A stretch of DNA of 41,596 bases from CAUZFZ01 sp963579025 (GCA_963579025.1 CAUZFZ010000092.1:1-41596); one strand, 5' to 3'. Positions 25,127 to 34,142 are shown, counted from the first letter of the stretch. The notes: generated by a model from the sequence alone, not told the origin. Numbers and translations are program-made.

Positions 25127-27697
25127 TCAATCGGCTCCGACCATCTGCAGAAACTCGTCTTCCGAGAGTACCGCGACGCCCAGCTCCTGGGCCTTCGTGA
25201 GTTTACTGCCGGCGTCTCTTCCAGCCACCAGGTAGTCGGTCTTCTTCGAGACACTGCCTGATGCCCGCCCGCCCTGCTGCTGAATCAACTCTTTGATCTG
25301 GTCCCGAGTAAATCGCTCCAGTGTGCCGGTGACAACAACCGTCTTACCGCGAATTGGCGACTCCACGGCAGCGTCAACAGGACTGAGCAAAACGGTATTA
25401 ATACGCTCAGCCTCAAGACCATCGACAATTTCTTTCCCACCTGCTGAATGAAGAAACTCATGAATCGTATGTGCGGTAACCGGTCCAATGTCACTCGTAG
25501 CCGCGAGTTCATCGACTGTTGCCGTGCGTAATGCCTGCATGGACTGAAATCGCTCCGCCAGAATTCGGGAGACAGTCGTTCCAACGTGTCGGATTCCGAG
25601 ACCGTTCAAGAGCCGTGGTAGATCGCGAGATTTACTTTCGCGAATCGCGTCGATGAGTTTTTCGGATGACTTACTCCCCATACGCGCCAAGTGGACTAGG
25701 TCGTTGTGTCCCAGTCGATAAATGTCCGGCAATTCTCGAACCAGTCCCGCGTCAACCAGAGAATGAATCAGTTTGTCTCCAAGCCCATCAATATTCATGG
25801 CCTCTCTTTTGACGAAATGAGACAGTCGTTCCTTCAGTTTGGCGGAGCACGCTGGGTTCGGGCACAAGACTAGGCCTCGAACAACCCATCCCCCAGCAGC
25901 ATTCATGTCTACTTTAACCGCTTCAAGTGCACTCAGCTGTGCCCGTCCAAATGGCGAGTGCAAGAAAGTATGCACGCTCTTGGCAACAAGCGGTGAGATG
26001 TGTTTTACGCTCGCAATCGCTGCTTCTGAGGCTTCGGTTAAATTACACATGGAGCTGAATTCAGCTGCCAAGACAACAGCATTCCAAGGCCCCACGTACT
26101 CGATTCCGATCGCGGCCAGCAGTCTCTCCAACCCAGATACTCTTGTCGCATCAATCTCGGCCACGATCCGTTTCGCCTGCTCCACGCCGAATCCCTCGAC
26201 AGACGACAGTCGAGCAACATCCAATCTGTAAATGTCAGCGTACCGAGTGAGCCTCACGACACGGTTTATCGACTTAAGTTTCGAATACCCCAGTCCGCTG
26301 ACATTTGGTTGTCGAATCCCCCTTACCTTCGCCGAATCTTGAGCATCGCCCTCAGTCAGTTGATATGGCCGTAAATAGCGACGGAGTCGAGTAATCATGT
26401 CGTGTTCAGATAAGTATTCCGATCCTTCATCAATGATCAGCCAGTCGTCACACGCCGGGCACTTTTCAGGCATCTCGTATACAACTGACGACTGCGGACG
26501 ATTACTCAAATCCACACGCGTGACATGCGGGATGATCTTTCCCGCTTTCTCAACGATCACTGAATCATGTAACCGAATGTCTTTCCGCTCAATTTCGTCG
26601 AAGTTGTGAAGCGTCGAAAAGGTGACAGTCGTGCCGGCGATTTCAACGGGTGTCAGCTTGGCTACTGGGGTGATCGCGCCAGTTTTCCCGACCTGGACGA
26701 AAATGTCTTCAACAGTCGTCACCGCCTCATAACGCTCCCACTTGTAAGCAATGACCCACCGCGGCGCTTTACTCGTTTGACCCAGAGTCTGTCGCTGAGC
26801 GAAGTCGTTAACCTTGATCACTAGGCCATCGATTTCGAAATCGAGATCCGGCAAGGCATCCATCATGCTCTCGCTATGCACGATCAACGCGTCGATGTTG
26901 GCGAATGTCGTCGTTCCGGGACTCGTCGGCACACCGAATTCTCGCAGTGTCTTCAGGTAGTCAGTGTTACGTTCGAAGCTGATGCCTTCGCTGTACCCAA
27001 TCCCGTGTGCGAAAAACCGGAGCCGCCGATCGGCACAATTCTGCGGGTCCAGACTTTTCAGCGCCCCGGCCGTTGCATTTCGCGGGTTCTTGAACGGTTC
27101 TTCTCCCGCCCGTTCCTGGGCGGCTCGAATGTGGGCGAAGTCCGAGTTGGCAATGTAAGCCTCGCCGCGAATCTCCAGAACTGGCGGTGGATCGTCGGTA
27201 TTGAGCCTAAGCGGGACGCCGCCAATGGTGCGGGCGTTGTGTGTCACGTCGTCGCCCATACTTCCGTCCCCGCGTGTGACGGCCTGCACCAGCCGACCGT
27301 CTTCGTAAATCACCGCGAGGGCGCAGCCGTCGATCTTGTATTCCAGCGTGTACTCCGGTTGCGAACCGAGGGCCTCGCACACGCGTTTATCAAAACTACG
27401 CACATCGTCCTTCTTGGAGTCCGGGTCCTCGATCGAGTAGACGTTGTCGATTGAGATCATCAGCACGCGATGAGTGACGGTCGTGAAACCTTCAACGGGT
27501 GCGCCGCCCACTTTATGAGTCGGGCTGTCAGGCGAGTCGTATTCGGGATGCTCTGACTCAAGTTGCTCAAGCTGTTTCAGCAACTGGTCGAATTCGAGGT
27601 CGCCGATCTCGGGAGCAGCGTCCACGTAATACAGCCGGTTGTGCCGTTCGATGTCCCGGCGAAGTGTTTCGATTTTCTGATGGATCGTGTCTGGCAT
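25127..27697 (-). CDS. ligA: NAD-dependent DNA ligase LigA with split zinc finger and duplicated HhH module
   Basis: 856 residues from the ATG at 27697; the frame stays open upstream but the extra sequence is not ligase-like. LigA is normally about 670 residues. Order: Ia/adenylation domain with EYKIDG (K121 nucleophile), TRGDG and DGLVIKV; OB fold (GKTGAITPVAKL, TLHNFDEIERKDIR); first zinc-finger half C413-PA-C416; a 170-residue insertion; second half C612-PNPA-C617; HhH region (about 633-770); BRCT domain (about 780-856, GKTVVVTGTLERFTRDQ). The insertion aligns without gaps to the HhH region at an offset of 170 residues: DIYRL at 488 and 658, a LxRLLxxxGI block at 523 and 693, xFLHS at 577 and 747. 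It joins nicks during replication and repair. A specialised LigA paralogue is possible. First gene of a run with rluB-like and pyrK. Confidence 0.95.
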   Translation of the reverse strand: MPDTIHQKIETLRRDIERHNRLYYVDAAPEIGDLEFDQLLKQLEQLESEHPEYDSPDSPTHKVGGAPVEGFTTVTHRVLMISIDNVYSIEDPDSKKDDVRSFDKRVCEALGSQPEYTLEYKIDGCALAVIYEDGRLVQAVTRGDGSMGDDVTHNARTIGGVPLRLNTDDPPPVLEIRGEAYIANSDFAHIRAAQERAGEEPFKNPRNATAGALKSLDPQNCADRRLRFFAHGIGYSEGISFERNTDYLKTLREFGVPTSPGTTTFANIDALIVHSESMMDALPDLDFEIDGLVIKVNDFAQRQTLGQTSKAPRWVIAYKWERYEAVTTVEDIFVQVGKTGAITPVAKLTPVEIAGTTVTFSTLHNFDEIERKDIRLHDSVIVEKAGKIIPHVTRVDLSNRPQSSVVYEMPEKCPACDDWLIIDEGSEYLSEHDMITRLRRYLRPYQLTEGDAQDSAKVRGIRQPNVSGLGYSKLKSINRVVRLTRYADIYRLDVARLSSVEGFGVEQAKRIVAEIDATRVSGLERLLAAIGIEYVGPWNAVVLAAEFSSMCNLTEASEAAIASVKHISPLVAKSVHTFLHSPFGRAQLSALEAVKVDMNAAGGWVVRGLVLCPNPACSAKLKERLSHFVKREAMNIDGLGDKLIHSLVDAGLVRELPDIYRLGHNDLVHLARMGSKSSEKLIDAIRESKSRDLPRLLNGLGIRHVGTTVSRILAERFQSMQALRTATVDELAATSDIGPVTAHTIHEFLHSAGGKEIVDGLEAERINTVLLSPVDAAVESPIRGKTVVVTGTLERFTRDQIKELIQQQGGRASGSVSKKTDYLVAGRDAGSKLTKAQELGVAVLSEDEFLQMVGAD

Positions 27698-27882
27698 GGT
27701 GACTCGGGGCTTCGCTGATGCATTTCGTGACGCAGTCTCCAACCATCGCGGCTGGTTTTGCGGAGTCTGGTCTGACGAGTCACCGCGTTGCAAGTTGCCC
27801 CGATTCGACGCGTACCAGCGGCCGAGGCACCTGCTCCGCTCGTTGCTCGCGTCGGTGGACGGAACTCCGATATCGTGATGGC

Positions 27883-28392
27883 ATGACAGACGAACCACGC
27901 GAAGTTTTCAACGTCGTCAACGAGCACGACGAAGTGATCGGCGAGGCCTTCCGGGCTGACGTGCATGCGCAAGGGCTGCGGCATCGCGCCGTTAGCATTT
28001 TCGTGTTCAACAGTGCCGGCCAACTGCTGATGCAGCTTCGATCGGCGACCAAGGACGAATATCCGTCGTGCTGGACGTCTTCATGTTCGGGACATGTGGA
28101 TGCCGGCGAGGACTATGACACCGCAGCCCACCGGGAACTGATGGAAGAGCTGGGCCTTTCCGCGCGACTCGAGTACCTGGCGAAGTTTCCCGCCGGACCA
28201 GAGACGGCCAACGAATTCACTGTCCTGTATCGCACAACGGCGGACGAGATCCCGGCGCTGCATCCGGACGAGATCGAGCGGGTCGAATTTGTCGACGTCG
28301 ACGAAGTGGCCCGACGGGTCGAACAGTTACCCGACGAATACACGCCGCCGTTCCGCACACTGCTGGAATGGTACGTGCGAAACAACACCTGA
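27883..28392 (+). CDS. Nudix hydrolase (IPP isomerase/YfcD-like)
   Basis: 169 residues from the ATG at 27883, chosen because the family starts with the conserved EVFNVVNEHDEVIG stretch. The complete Nudix box runs from G70 (GHVDAGE) to REL..EELGL (E76, R84, E85, E88, E89), which binds the metal and hydrolyses nucleoside diphosphate-X type substrates. The N-terminal half resembles type I isopentenyl-diphosphate isomerase and YfcD. The intact Nudix box favours a hydrolase over an isomerase. The substrate is unknown. Divergent from ligA (185 bases) and convergent with the zinc-ribbon gene. Confidence 0.92.
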   Translation: MTDEPREVFNVVNEHDEVIGEAFRADVHAQGLRHRAVSIFVFNSAGQLLMQLRSATKDEYPSCWTSSCSGHVDAGEDYDTAAHRELMEELGLSARLEYLAKFPAGPETANEFTVLYRTTADEIPALHPDEIERVEFVDVDEVARRVEQLPDEYTPPFRTLLEWYVRNNT

Positions 28393-28397
28393 GTGCA

Positions 28398-28571
28398 TCA
28401 GCCGCGTCCGCCTTCGCAGCACGTCTCACAGATCGTGTGGCATTGCGCGCACTGCAGCTTGTGCCGGCGTTCAATCAGCGGTCCGCCGCACACCGGACAG
28501 CCGGGTTGGCGGTCGGTGTTTTCAGATGGTGCCGAGCAAACCTGTTTCGCGTCATTGTTTGAACTGGCGAT
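28398..28571 (-). CDS. Small zinc-ribbon protein, probable ATC start
   Basis: 57 residues are open from an in-frame stop upstream to TGA at 28398. Four Cys pairs are visible: CPVCGGPLIERRHKL, then CAQC, CHTIC and CETCC, as in small zinc ribbons. No ATG, GTG or TTG occurs in the frame before the first CPVC pair. An ATC at 28571 follows GGAGGGG by 5 bases, so it is the likely start, an exceptional initiation codon. The alternative is a sequencing error or an internal GTG that would remove the first Cys. The gene stops 5 bases from the convergent Nudix stop. Function unknown. Confidence 0.6.
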   Translation of the reverse strand: MASSNNDAKQVCSAPSENTDRQPGCPVCGGPLIERRHKLQCAQCHTICETCCEGGRG

Positions 28572-28783
28572 GAGATCCCCTCCGTGGCCTGGGTGTTTCC
28601 GTCACTCGTGACGCGCATTCAAACAGGAGGCGGCCAGGATGTCTGCCCATGAATGCAGCAAACGTCAGAAATCGACGACACGTCATTCACGCCCAGCAAG
28701 CTTGCAGACCAGCTCGGGACCGGGTCAGATGCGACGCGAGGTACGTAGCTGGTCTACAGGATTCGCTTCAAGGGGGAATCGGA

Positions 28784-31700
28784 ATGCGACCGCTCACCGC
28801 GAGAGTACTTGCTGCAGTCGCCACGCTGCTGGCGATGGAGAACGGGGTTAAGGCCCAGGACTCGCTGACGGACCGCGTCGGTCTGCAAAACGGAATCTAT
28901 GTGCTGGTCGGCGCAGACCTGACGTCCGCCGCGATCGGTCTCGCGCAGAAGACGGAACTCACGATCGTGATCGAGTCGCCCGATTCGGACGACGTCCGCA
29001 AAGCACGTCAACAACTGGATGCGGGAAAGCTGCTGGGCAGCCGCGTCTATGTCCGACTGCTGGAAGACCGCCGTCTGTCGCTGGCGAACGATCTGGCCGG
29101 TGTCGTCTACGTCAAATCGTTGAACGACACATTGCCCGACCAGGGCGAACTGCTGCGGATCGTTCATCCGCGCGGTCGGTTGTTGCTTGGCGATGAAGTC
29201 ATTGTGAAACCCGTCCCGGCTGGAGCTGGCGACTGGACGCATCCGTATCACGGAGCCGACAACAATCCGCTGGCTGAAGATGCGATCGCGCGAGCTCCGT
29301 ATCTGACAAAGTTTCTGGCCGCACCGTATTACGGACCGATGCCGGAGATCACGCTGTCCGCGGGCGGCCGGCTGTTTAAGGCATTCGGCCACCTGGCGTT
29401 CAAGGAACGTGAATGGCCGATGGTCGGCCAGCTGGTTGCGATGAATGCCTACAGCGGCGCGATTGAATGGCAACGCGATATGTCGCCGGGCTTCATGATC
29501 CATCGCAATACGATCATCGCCACTGCGGACACGCTGTACCTGGCGGATCACCTGTCGCTCAAGCTGATCGACACGGCCACCGGCGAGATCCGGGAAGAGA
29601 TCACCATTCCCGAGACAGTCGTCACGGACGGCCCGGTGTGGAAATGGATGAATATCACAGACGGAGTCCTGTACGCCCTGCTCGGAGAAGAGGAGCAGCT
29701 TCACACCGTCCATCGCGGCACGCGCGGAGAACGCGGCTGGCCGTGGACGACGGTTAAGAAAACCTACGGCGACGCAGCGAAGTCCTGGGGCTTCGGTCGC
29801 ACTGTGCTCTCGATGGATCTCAAGACGCGCGAGATCAACTGGGTACGACAGGAAGAGGATCCGATCGACAGCCGAGCGATGTCGATGAGTGGCGACAGGC
29901 TGTTTATTTACAGCCATGAAAAGTTCCTGGCGGCGCTTAATGCGGATGATGGCAAGGACGTCTGGCGGACGGACAGCGCGGCCATCCTGAAAGCCATCGG
30001 CGCACACGATCCGGCCGACAATCCGCGACTGGGTTACTCAACAAGTTCGTACATGAAAAGCACTCCGGAAGCGCTGTTCTTCGCCGGTCCGCAGCGTCGC
30101 AAACTAGTGACCGTGTCCGCAGAAACGGGGCAGTTATTGTGGTCGTATCCCGACGGTAACATGCAGTTGATCATCCGTAATGACGGTCTGTACGCCATGG
30201 GTCGCATGGAGACGAGTAAGCAATTCGATCCACTGACCGGCGAGATTCTGGCGGACCTGCAGTGCTTCCGCGGCAACTGCACGCGAGCGACCGGGACGGC
30301 CGACAGCATCTTTACACGCGGTTATCGACACACCGGAACGATGCGATTTGATGTGACCACCAGTCAGCCGCAGCGTCTGCCTGCGATGCGACCGGCATGT
30401 CAGGACGGAGTGCTCGCGGCCAATGGGCAACTCTATTGGGGCCCGTGGATGTGTGACTGCAATCACTCGCTGGTCGGAGTCATCAGTCTGGCCTCGGCCG
30501 GGAAGTTCGACTTCTTTCAGCCGGCGAGCGACGCACAGAATCTCAAACCCGGGACCAGCAACGGAGAATCCAGACGCCATATCAAGGCCGACGATCGCGA
30601 CTGGCCGACGTACCGGCGAGACAACCGCCGGTCGGCATCGACGCAGGTCGACGTCCCGACGCAGGTCAAAATCGGATGGCATTACCAGGCTCGACGCGAC
30701 ATCACTCCGACACCGGCGATCGCGGTCAGTGGTCTGGTCTGCTTCAGCGGAACGGACGGAATCATTCGAGCGCTGGATGCGAAAACCGGGGAGCATCGGT
30801 GGTCCGCTTACACGGACGGGCGTGTGTATTACTCGCCGACGTTCGGCGACGGTCTGATCTATGCTGGCTCGGCTGACGGCTACGTTTATGCCTTCGAATC
30901 CGGCAGCGGCGCCGAGGCCTGGCGTTTTCGAGCTGCGCCCGTCGAACGTCGCATTCCCGTTTACGGACAGTTGTCGTCAACATGGCCGGTTGGAAGCGGT
31001 GTGCTGGTGGAAGACGGAATCGCTTACGCCGCCGCTGGAATTGCCTGTCATGACGGCACGCACGTGTACGCTCTGAACGCCGACACGGGAAACATCGTGT
31101 GGCAGAACAACAAGTCGTCAAACCTCGGTGGCGATAACGACCTCAGCGGAGTCAGCGTACAGGGACATCTGCTGCTGCACGACGGACGCATCTATATGGC
31201 CGGCGGCAACGTGGTCTCTCCGGCGACGTACGACGCAGCCACCGGCGAATGCCTCAACAAACTCACAGGGGCGTCGCCTCAGCCATCCGAGAAGCCTGAA
31301 GAGCCGGTATCACTCGACAAGCACTGGCAGATGCATCGATCCTCGCGTGGCAGCGAACTGTTCCTCTCGGGCAATGGAGTCACCGCAGGCGGACGCATGT
31401 TGTATTCGCAGAAGCAGGACGGGATCGCTTCGAGATACAACGCCAACTACGCGCTCCAGGCGGACCGGCCGGGGCTCGTGATCCGCGGCAATGCTCAGAT
31501 GATTCAGCGTGTCGATCCGTCAAATAAGACGTCGCAGGGTAAGCCGAATGTGATCTGGCAGCGCAACTGGTTTGCAACGACCGACGCGATCGTGACTGCG
31601 GGCAACGCTGTTGTGGTCGCCGGACTGATTCCGGACACGTCGCAGGACCGCGACATCGTTCCGGCCATTCTGGCTCTGAACATCGACGACGGCGCCGTCC

Positions 31701-31819
31701 TGTGGAGCCACCGCCTACCCGAACGCGTCATCAAATGGGGACTGGCCGTGGATCGCGACGGAGCCGTGCTCGTCTCACTCAGCAACGGCGATCTGGTCCG
31801 GCTCGTCGCCGCCGAGTAA
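28784..31819 (+). CDS. Exported PQQ-type beta-propeller protein with methyltransferase-like N-terminus
   Basis: 1011 residues from the ATG at 28784, with AAGGGGGA upstream and a signal peptide (MRPLTARVLAAVATLLAM ... KAQ). Residues 25-150 resemble a decayed class I methyltransferase fold: GIYVLVGADLTSAAIGLAQ, a helix, ANDLAGVVYVKSLNDTLP, then RIVHPRGRLLLGD. The rest carries beta-propeller blades of the PQQ/BamB type, such as VYSPTFGDGLIYAGSADGY-like strands and LNADTGNIVWQ, ALDAKTGEHRW and MNAYSGAIEWQ motifs. Such proteins are common and expanded in planctomycetes, presumably periplasmic. Whether they bind PQQ or only share the fold is unclear. No enzyme neighbour gives a clue. An intrinsic terminator is not evident just after the stop. 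Confidence 0.88.
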   Translation: MRPLTARVLAAVATLLAMENGVKAQDSLTDRVGLQNGIYVLVGADLTSAAIGLAQKTELTIVIESPDSDDVRKARQQLDAGKLLGSRVYVRLLEDRRLSLANDLAGVVYVKSLNDTLPDQGELLRIVHPRGRLLLGDEVIVKPVPAGAGDWTHPYHGADNNPLAEDAIARAPYLTKFLAAPYYGPMPEITLSAGGRLFKAFGHLAFKEREWPMVGQLVAMNAYSGAIEWQRDMSPGFMIHRNTIIATADTLYLADHLSLKLIDTATGEIREEITIPETVVTDGPVWKWMNITDGVLYALLGEEEQLHTVHRGTRGERGWPWTTVKKTYGDAAKSWGFGRTVLSMDLKTREINWVRQEEDPIDSRAMSMSGDRLFIYSHEKFLAALNADDGKDVWRTDSAAILKAIGAHDPADNPRLGYSTSSYMKSTPEALFFAGPQRRKLVTVSAETGQLLWSYPDGNMQLIIRNDGLYAMGRMETSKQFDPLTGEILADLQCFRGNCTRATGTADSIFTRGYRHTGTMRFDVTTSQPQRLPAMRPACQDGVLAANGQLYWGPWMCDCNHSLVGVISLASAGKFDFFQPASDAQNLKPGTSNGESRRHIKADDRDWPTYRRDNRRSASTQVDVPTQVKIGWHYQARRDITPTPAIAVSGLVCFSGTDGIIRALDAKTGEHRWSAYTDGRVYYSPTFGDGLIYAGSADGYVYAFESGSGAEAWRFRAAPVERRIPVYGQLSSTWPVGSGVLVEDGIAYAAAGIACHDGTHVYALNADTGNIVWQNNKSSNLGGDNDLSGVSVQGHLLLHDGRIYMAGGNVVSPATYDAATGECLNKLTGASPQPSEKPEEPVSLDKHWQMHRSSRGSELFLSGNGVTAGGRMLYSQKQDGIASRYNANYALQADRPGLVIRGNAQMIQRVDPSNKTSQGKPNVIWQRNWFATTDAIVTAGNAVVVAGLIPDTSQDRDIVPAILALNIDDGAVLWSHRLPERVIKWGLAVDRDGAVLVSLSNGDLVRLVAAE

Positions 31820-31886
31820 CTGGCAGTGTCCGACTGTCATTGCGATCGCTAGACCGTTTCCAGAGTCGGTTTTCATACAAGCCCGA

Positions 31887-32146
31887 AGCGCGAGCGAGTG
31901 AACCCTGTGTAGCAAGTTCACTCGCTTGCGCTCTTTGAAGTTGCACACTTTTGAACCGCAAAGCGGTGAGATGCGGTAGCCTGGGGCGTCACCCCAAGAG
32001 TTGCGGTATCTGGTATGTGTGAGCCGCGAAGCGGCGCCATGGGTCTGTGCTGCGTACTCATGCCGCTGCTACGCAGCTCAAGCGCTTTTAACGCCTGATG
32101 ACCTGGGGTTTGCACCCCAGGCTATTACATGCCGTCGCTTCGCGAC
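31887..32146. repeat. Cluster of palindromic intergenic repeats (six hairpins)
   Basis: In order: an inverted repeat AGCGCGAGCGAGTGAA / TTCACTCGCTTGCGCT (31887-31932, one mismatch), ACCGCAAAGCGGT (31955-31967), TGGGGCGTCACCCCA (31982-31996), GCCGCGAAGCGGC (32023-32035), CCTGGGG...CCCCAGG (32102-32121) and GTCGCTTCGCGAC (32134-32146). The hairpins share a style of short GC-rich arms around GCAAAGC/GCGAAGC/GCTTCGC. No gene lies within. It resembles REP-type dispersed elements. Confidence 0.85.
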
Positions 32147-32212
32147 TCAAAAGTATGCAATCGGCCAAACTCTTGCGAGTTCGGCTAGCTGGGCTGCTCA
32201 CCCGGAATCGCC

Positions 32213-32261
32213 AAAACCCCGAGGAATGCTCAGCCACTGGCCAGGCTTTCGTCGGGGTTTT
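32213..32261 (-). terminator. Large terminator hairpin with T/A-rich arms
   Basis: AAAACCCCGA (32213-32222) and TCGGGGTTTT (32252-32261) pair perfectly around a 29-base loop with a small inner AGCC...GGCT hairpin. On the minus strand the trailing arm ends CGGGGTTTTGG, so it can stop the leftward transcript of the 29-residue gene. It may act in both directions. Confidence 0.6.
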
Positions 32262-32330
32262 CAGTTTGCAGTCAGGTCGGTGTTTCGTGCGGAAACCGGA
32301 TGGTTGTACCGCTCACCGGGAAGCGTCCGC

Positions 32331-32420
32331 TTATTTCTTGCGATGGCGGATCTTGCTGCGCGCGCGTCGCTTGCGGCTCCCGATTTTGCGTCTTCCTTTT
32401 CCGGTCTTCTTGTTTCCCAT
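32331..32420 (-). CDS. 29-residue highly basic protein, putative ribosome-associated
   Basis: ATG at 32420, stop at 32331; 17 of 29 residues are Lys or Arg (starts MGNKKTGKGRRKIGSRK, ends IRHRKK). GGAG lies 11 bases upstream. Very short Lys/Arg-rich proteins of this kind are usually ribosome-associated. The pattern recalls both bacterial COX24/AURKAIP1-type small proteins and Thx-like proteins, but neither is certain. It is followed by the terminator hairpin at 32213, which supports it as the last gene of the leftward transcript. Confidence 0.55.
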   Translation of the reverse strand: MGNKKTGKGRRKIGSRKRRARSKIRHRKK

Positions 32421-32560
32421 AGCTGGAGGGGCTCCGATCGAAACTGACTTCGAGACAGTTGGTTGAAGTTTTGGGCCAAACCCGAACTCTATCCAGGTAT
32501 CGGCCGGTCTGCAACGGGCGCTGAATGATCTGTGCCGACAGTCGCCACAAATGCAGGCAG

Positions 32561-33409
32561 TCACAGGGATTCCAGGGATTCGCTGACCACAAAGTCCTTG
32601 CGGGAATCACGCTGCAGCCGAGCCGCAACGACATCGGGATCGTGATCGAACAACGCCAGCCAGCCACGATCCGCGATCTGCCCCAGCAGCTCGGCCTTAA
32701 TCCGCCGCGTCTGCAGCAGATGAGTGTCGTAGGACAGACACCACAGCACCGGCAGATGCCGCCACGTTGGACAGATATCGGCGACGTACACAGCCGTCTG
32801 GTCATCGCTATCGAGAATAATGACCTGATGCCCCTGAGTATGTCCTCCAGTCACAAAGACGCGCATGTCGGAACCGATGGCGCGGTTACCGTCGATCAAA
32901 GTCAGTTGCCCGGAATCCTGCAGCGGCAACAGGTTGTCGAGCGAATACGCCGCCCGCAGCTCGGGGTAACCGGCAGTTGCTGAGACCCATTCGTCTCGCT
33001 GCACAACGTATTCGGCATTGGGAAATGTCGGAACGAGCTGACCCTCGTCATCGAATCGAGTCGCGCCGCCAGCGTGATCGAAATGCAGATGCGTCAGCAC
33101 AACCTGATCAATGTCCTCAACGGCCAAACCTGCCGCCGCGAGATTCTCGACGAGCGGATCGCCGGGTTGAGCGGACAAGCGGGCTCGCTCCTTGTCGGTC
33201 AGTTTCGATCCCGCGCCGGTGTCGATCAGGATGTTTCGATCACCTGCCTGGACCAGCAGGCAGTTCGTGTCCTGCGGAATTCGATGCTGTTCGTCCGTTG
33301 GAAAGTTGCGTTCCCACAACGGTCGCGGCACGACGCCGAACATCGTGCCGCCGTCAATCCAGTACGTCCCGCCGGAAATCGTGCGAAGTGTCAGGCTGCC
33401 CAATTGCAT
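32561..33409 (-). CDS. MBL-fold metallo-hydrolase
   Basis: 282 residues from the ATG at 33409. The metallo-beta-lactamase motif is H107-LH109-FD111-H112-AGG, with later ligands in GGHTQGHQ and VADICPT. The N-terminal strand and long loop (FPTDEQHRIPQDTNCLLVQ) resemble lactonase/AttM-like or glyoxalase II-like members. It hydrolyses some ester, lactone or thioester; the substrate is not readable. Starts 30 bases after the tmk stop, so probably co-transcribed. Confidence 0.9.
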   Translation of the reverse strand: MQLGSLTLRTISGGTYWIDGGTMFGVVPRPLWERNFPTDEQHRIPQDTNCLLVQAGDRNILIDTGAGSKLTDKERARLSAQPGDPLVENLAAAGLAVEDIDQVVLTHLHFDHAGGATRFDDEGQLVPTFPNAEYVVQRDEWVSATAGYPELRAAYSLDNLLPLQDSGQLTLIDGNRAIGSDMRVFVTGGHTQGHQVIILDSDDQTAVYVADICPTWRHLPVLWCLSYDTHLLQTRRIKAELLGQIADRGWLALFDHDPDVVAARLQRDSRKDFVVSESLESL

Positions 33410-33439
33410 GATTCGGTCCGATCAGTTGATGCTGTCCAA

Positions 33440-34105
33440 TTAAGCGAGACGGAACCGCACGACACCGAGGATCTCCTGGCCGACCTCTTCGATTGACCGT
33501 AGTCGGTCCCCGTCGAGCAATTCGACTGTGTGCCAGGTCGTATCGCCGGCCGCGGCATCAAGATACGCGGTACGCACGGAATCGAGATAGTCTCGGTCGG
33601 CCTCCTGCAGATCAGCTTTCCGTTCGGTGTAATCTCGTTTCGCCTTGCGGGCGATCAGCATCTGAGCGGTGTCGGCTGGCAGGTCCAAGTGGATGACCAT
33701 CTCTGCTCGCGGAAGCTGGAAGACGTCGTATTCGACCGTTTCAATCCACTGCTGCAGTTGTTGTCGCTCTTCTCCGGTTCGCTTCGCGCCCTGGTGTGCG
33801 ACGTTGGACGGAACGTATCTATCGGACACGACCACGTCCCGTTCGGACAGCAGGTCGATCAGCATCGCTCGCGATTCGAACCGGTCAGCGGCGTACAGAG
33901 TCGCGGCCAAATGCGGATCGACTTCGTTCAGTTGCCCGAATTCGCCGTTCAGAAACCGGCCGATTGTCTGACCGAAATGCGTTTCGGAATAGCGAGGAAA
34001 ACTGATCAGCTCGGAACGCAGACCGTCCTGGATCAGTTGCTCGTGAAGCCGTTGAGCCTGCGTGCCTTTTCCGGAACCGTCGATGCCTTCGATCGCAATC
34101 AGCAC
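33440..34105 (-). CDS. tmk: Thymidylate kinase
   Basis: 221 residues from a GTG at 34105. The P-loop EGIDGSGKGTQ (6-16, K13) is at the N-terminus, with the TMP-binding DRY motif in VVVSDRYVPSN and a basic LID-like region (ARKAKRDYTERKAD). It phosphorylates dTMP to dTDP for DNA synthesis. GKGTQ and the arrangement of the LID look closer to the eukaryote-like branch than to E. coli Tmk. It lies 37 bases downstream of the STAS gene. Confidence 0.95.
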   Translation of the reverse strand: MLIAIEGIDGSGKGTQAQRLHEQLIQDGLRSELISFPRYSETHFGQTIGRFLNGEFGQLNEVDPHLAATLYAADRFESRAMLIDLLSERDVVVSDRYVPSNVAHQGAKRTGEERQQLQQWIETVEYDVFQLPRAEMVIHLDLPADTAQMLIARKAKRDYTERKADLQEADRDYLDSVRTAYLDAAAGDTTWHTVELLDGDRLRSIEEVGQEILGVVRFRLA

Positions 34106-34142
34106 GTTCGATTCCAGTTTCTGCAGGAGCTGTGACGCTTGT

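Noticed and set aside
28572..28783. Plus-strand coding extension of the beta-propeller gene
   Set aside because: The longer frame lacks a signal peptide at its start, while the ATG at 28784 has AAGGGGGA upstream and a clear signal sequence.
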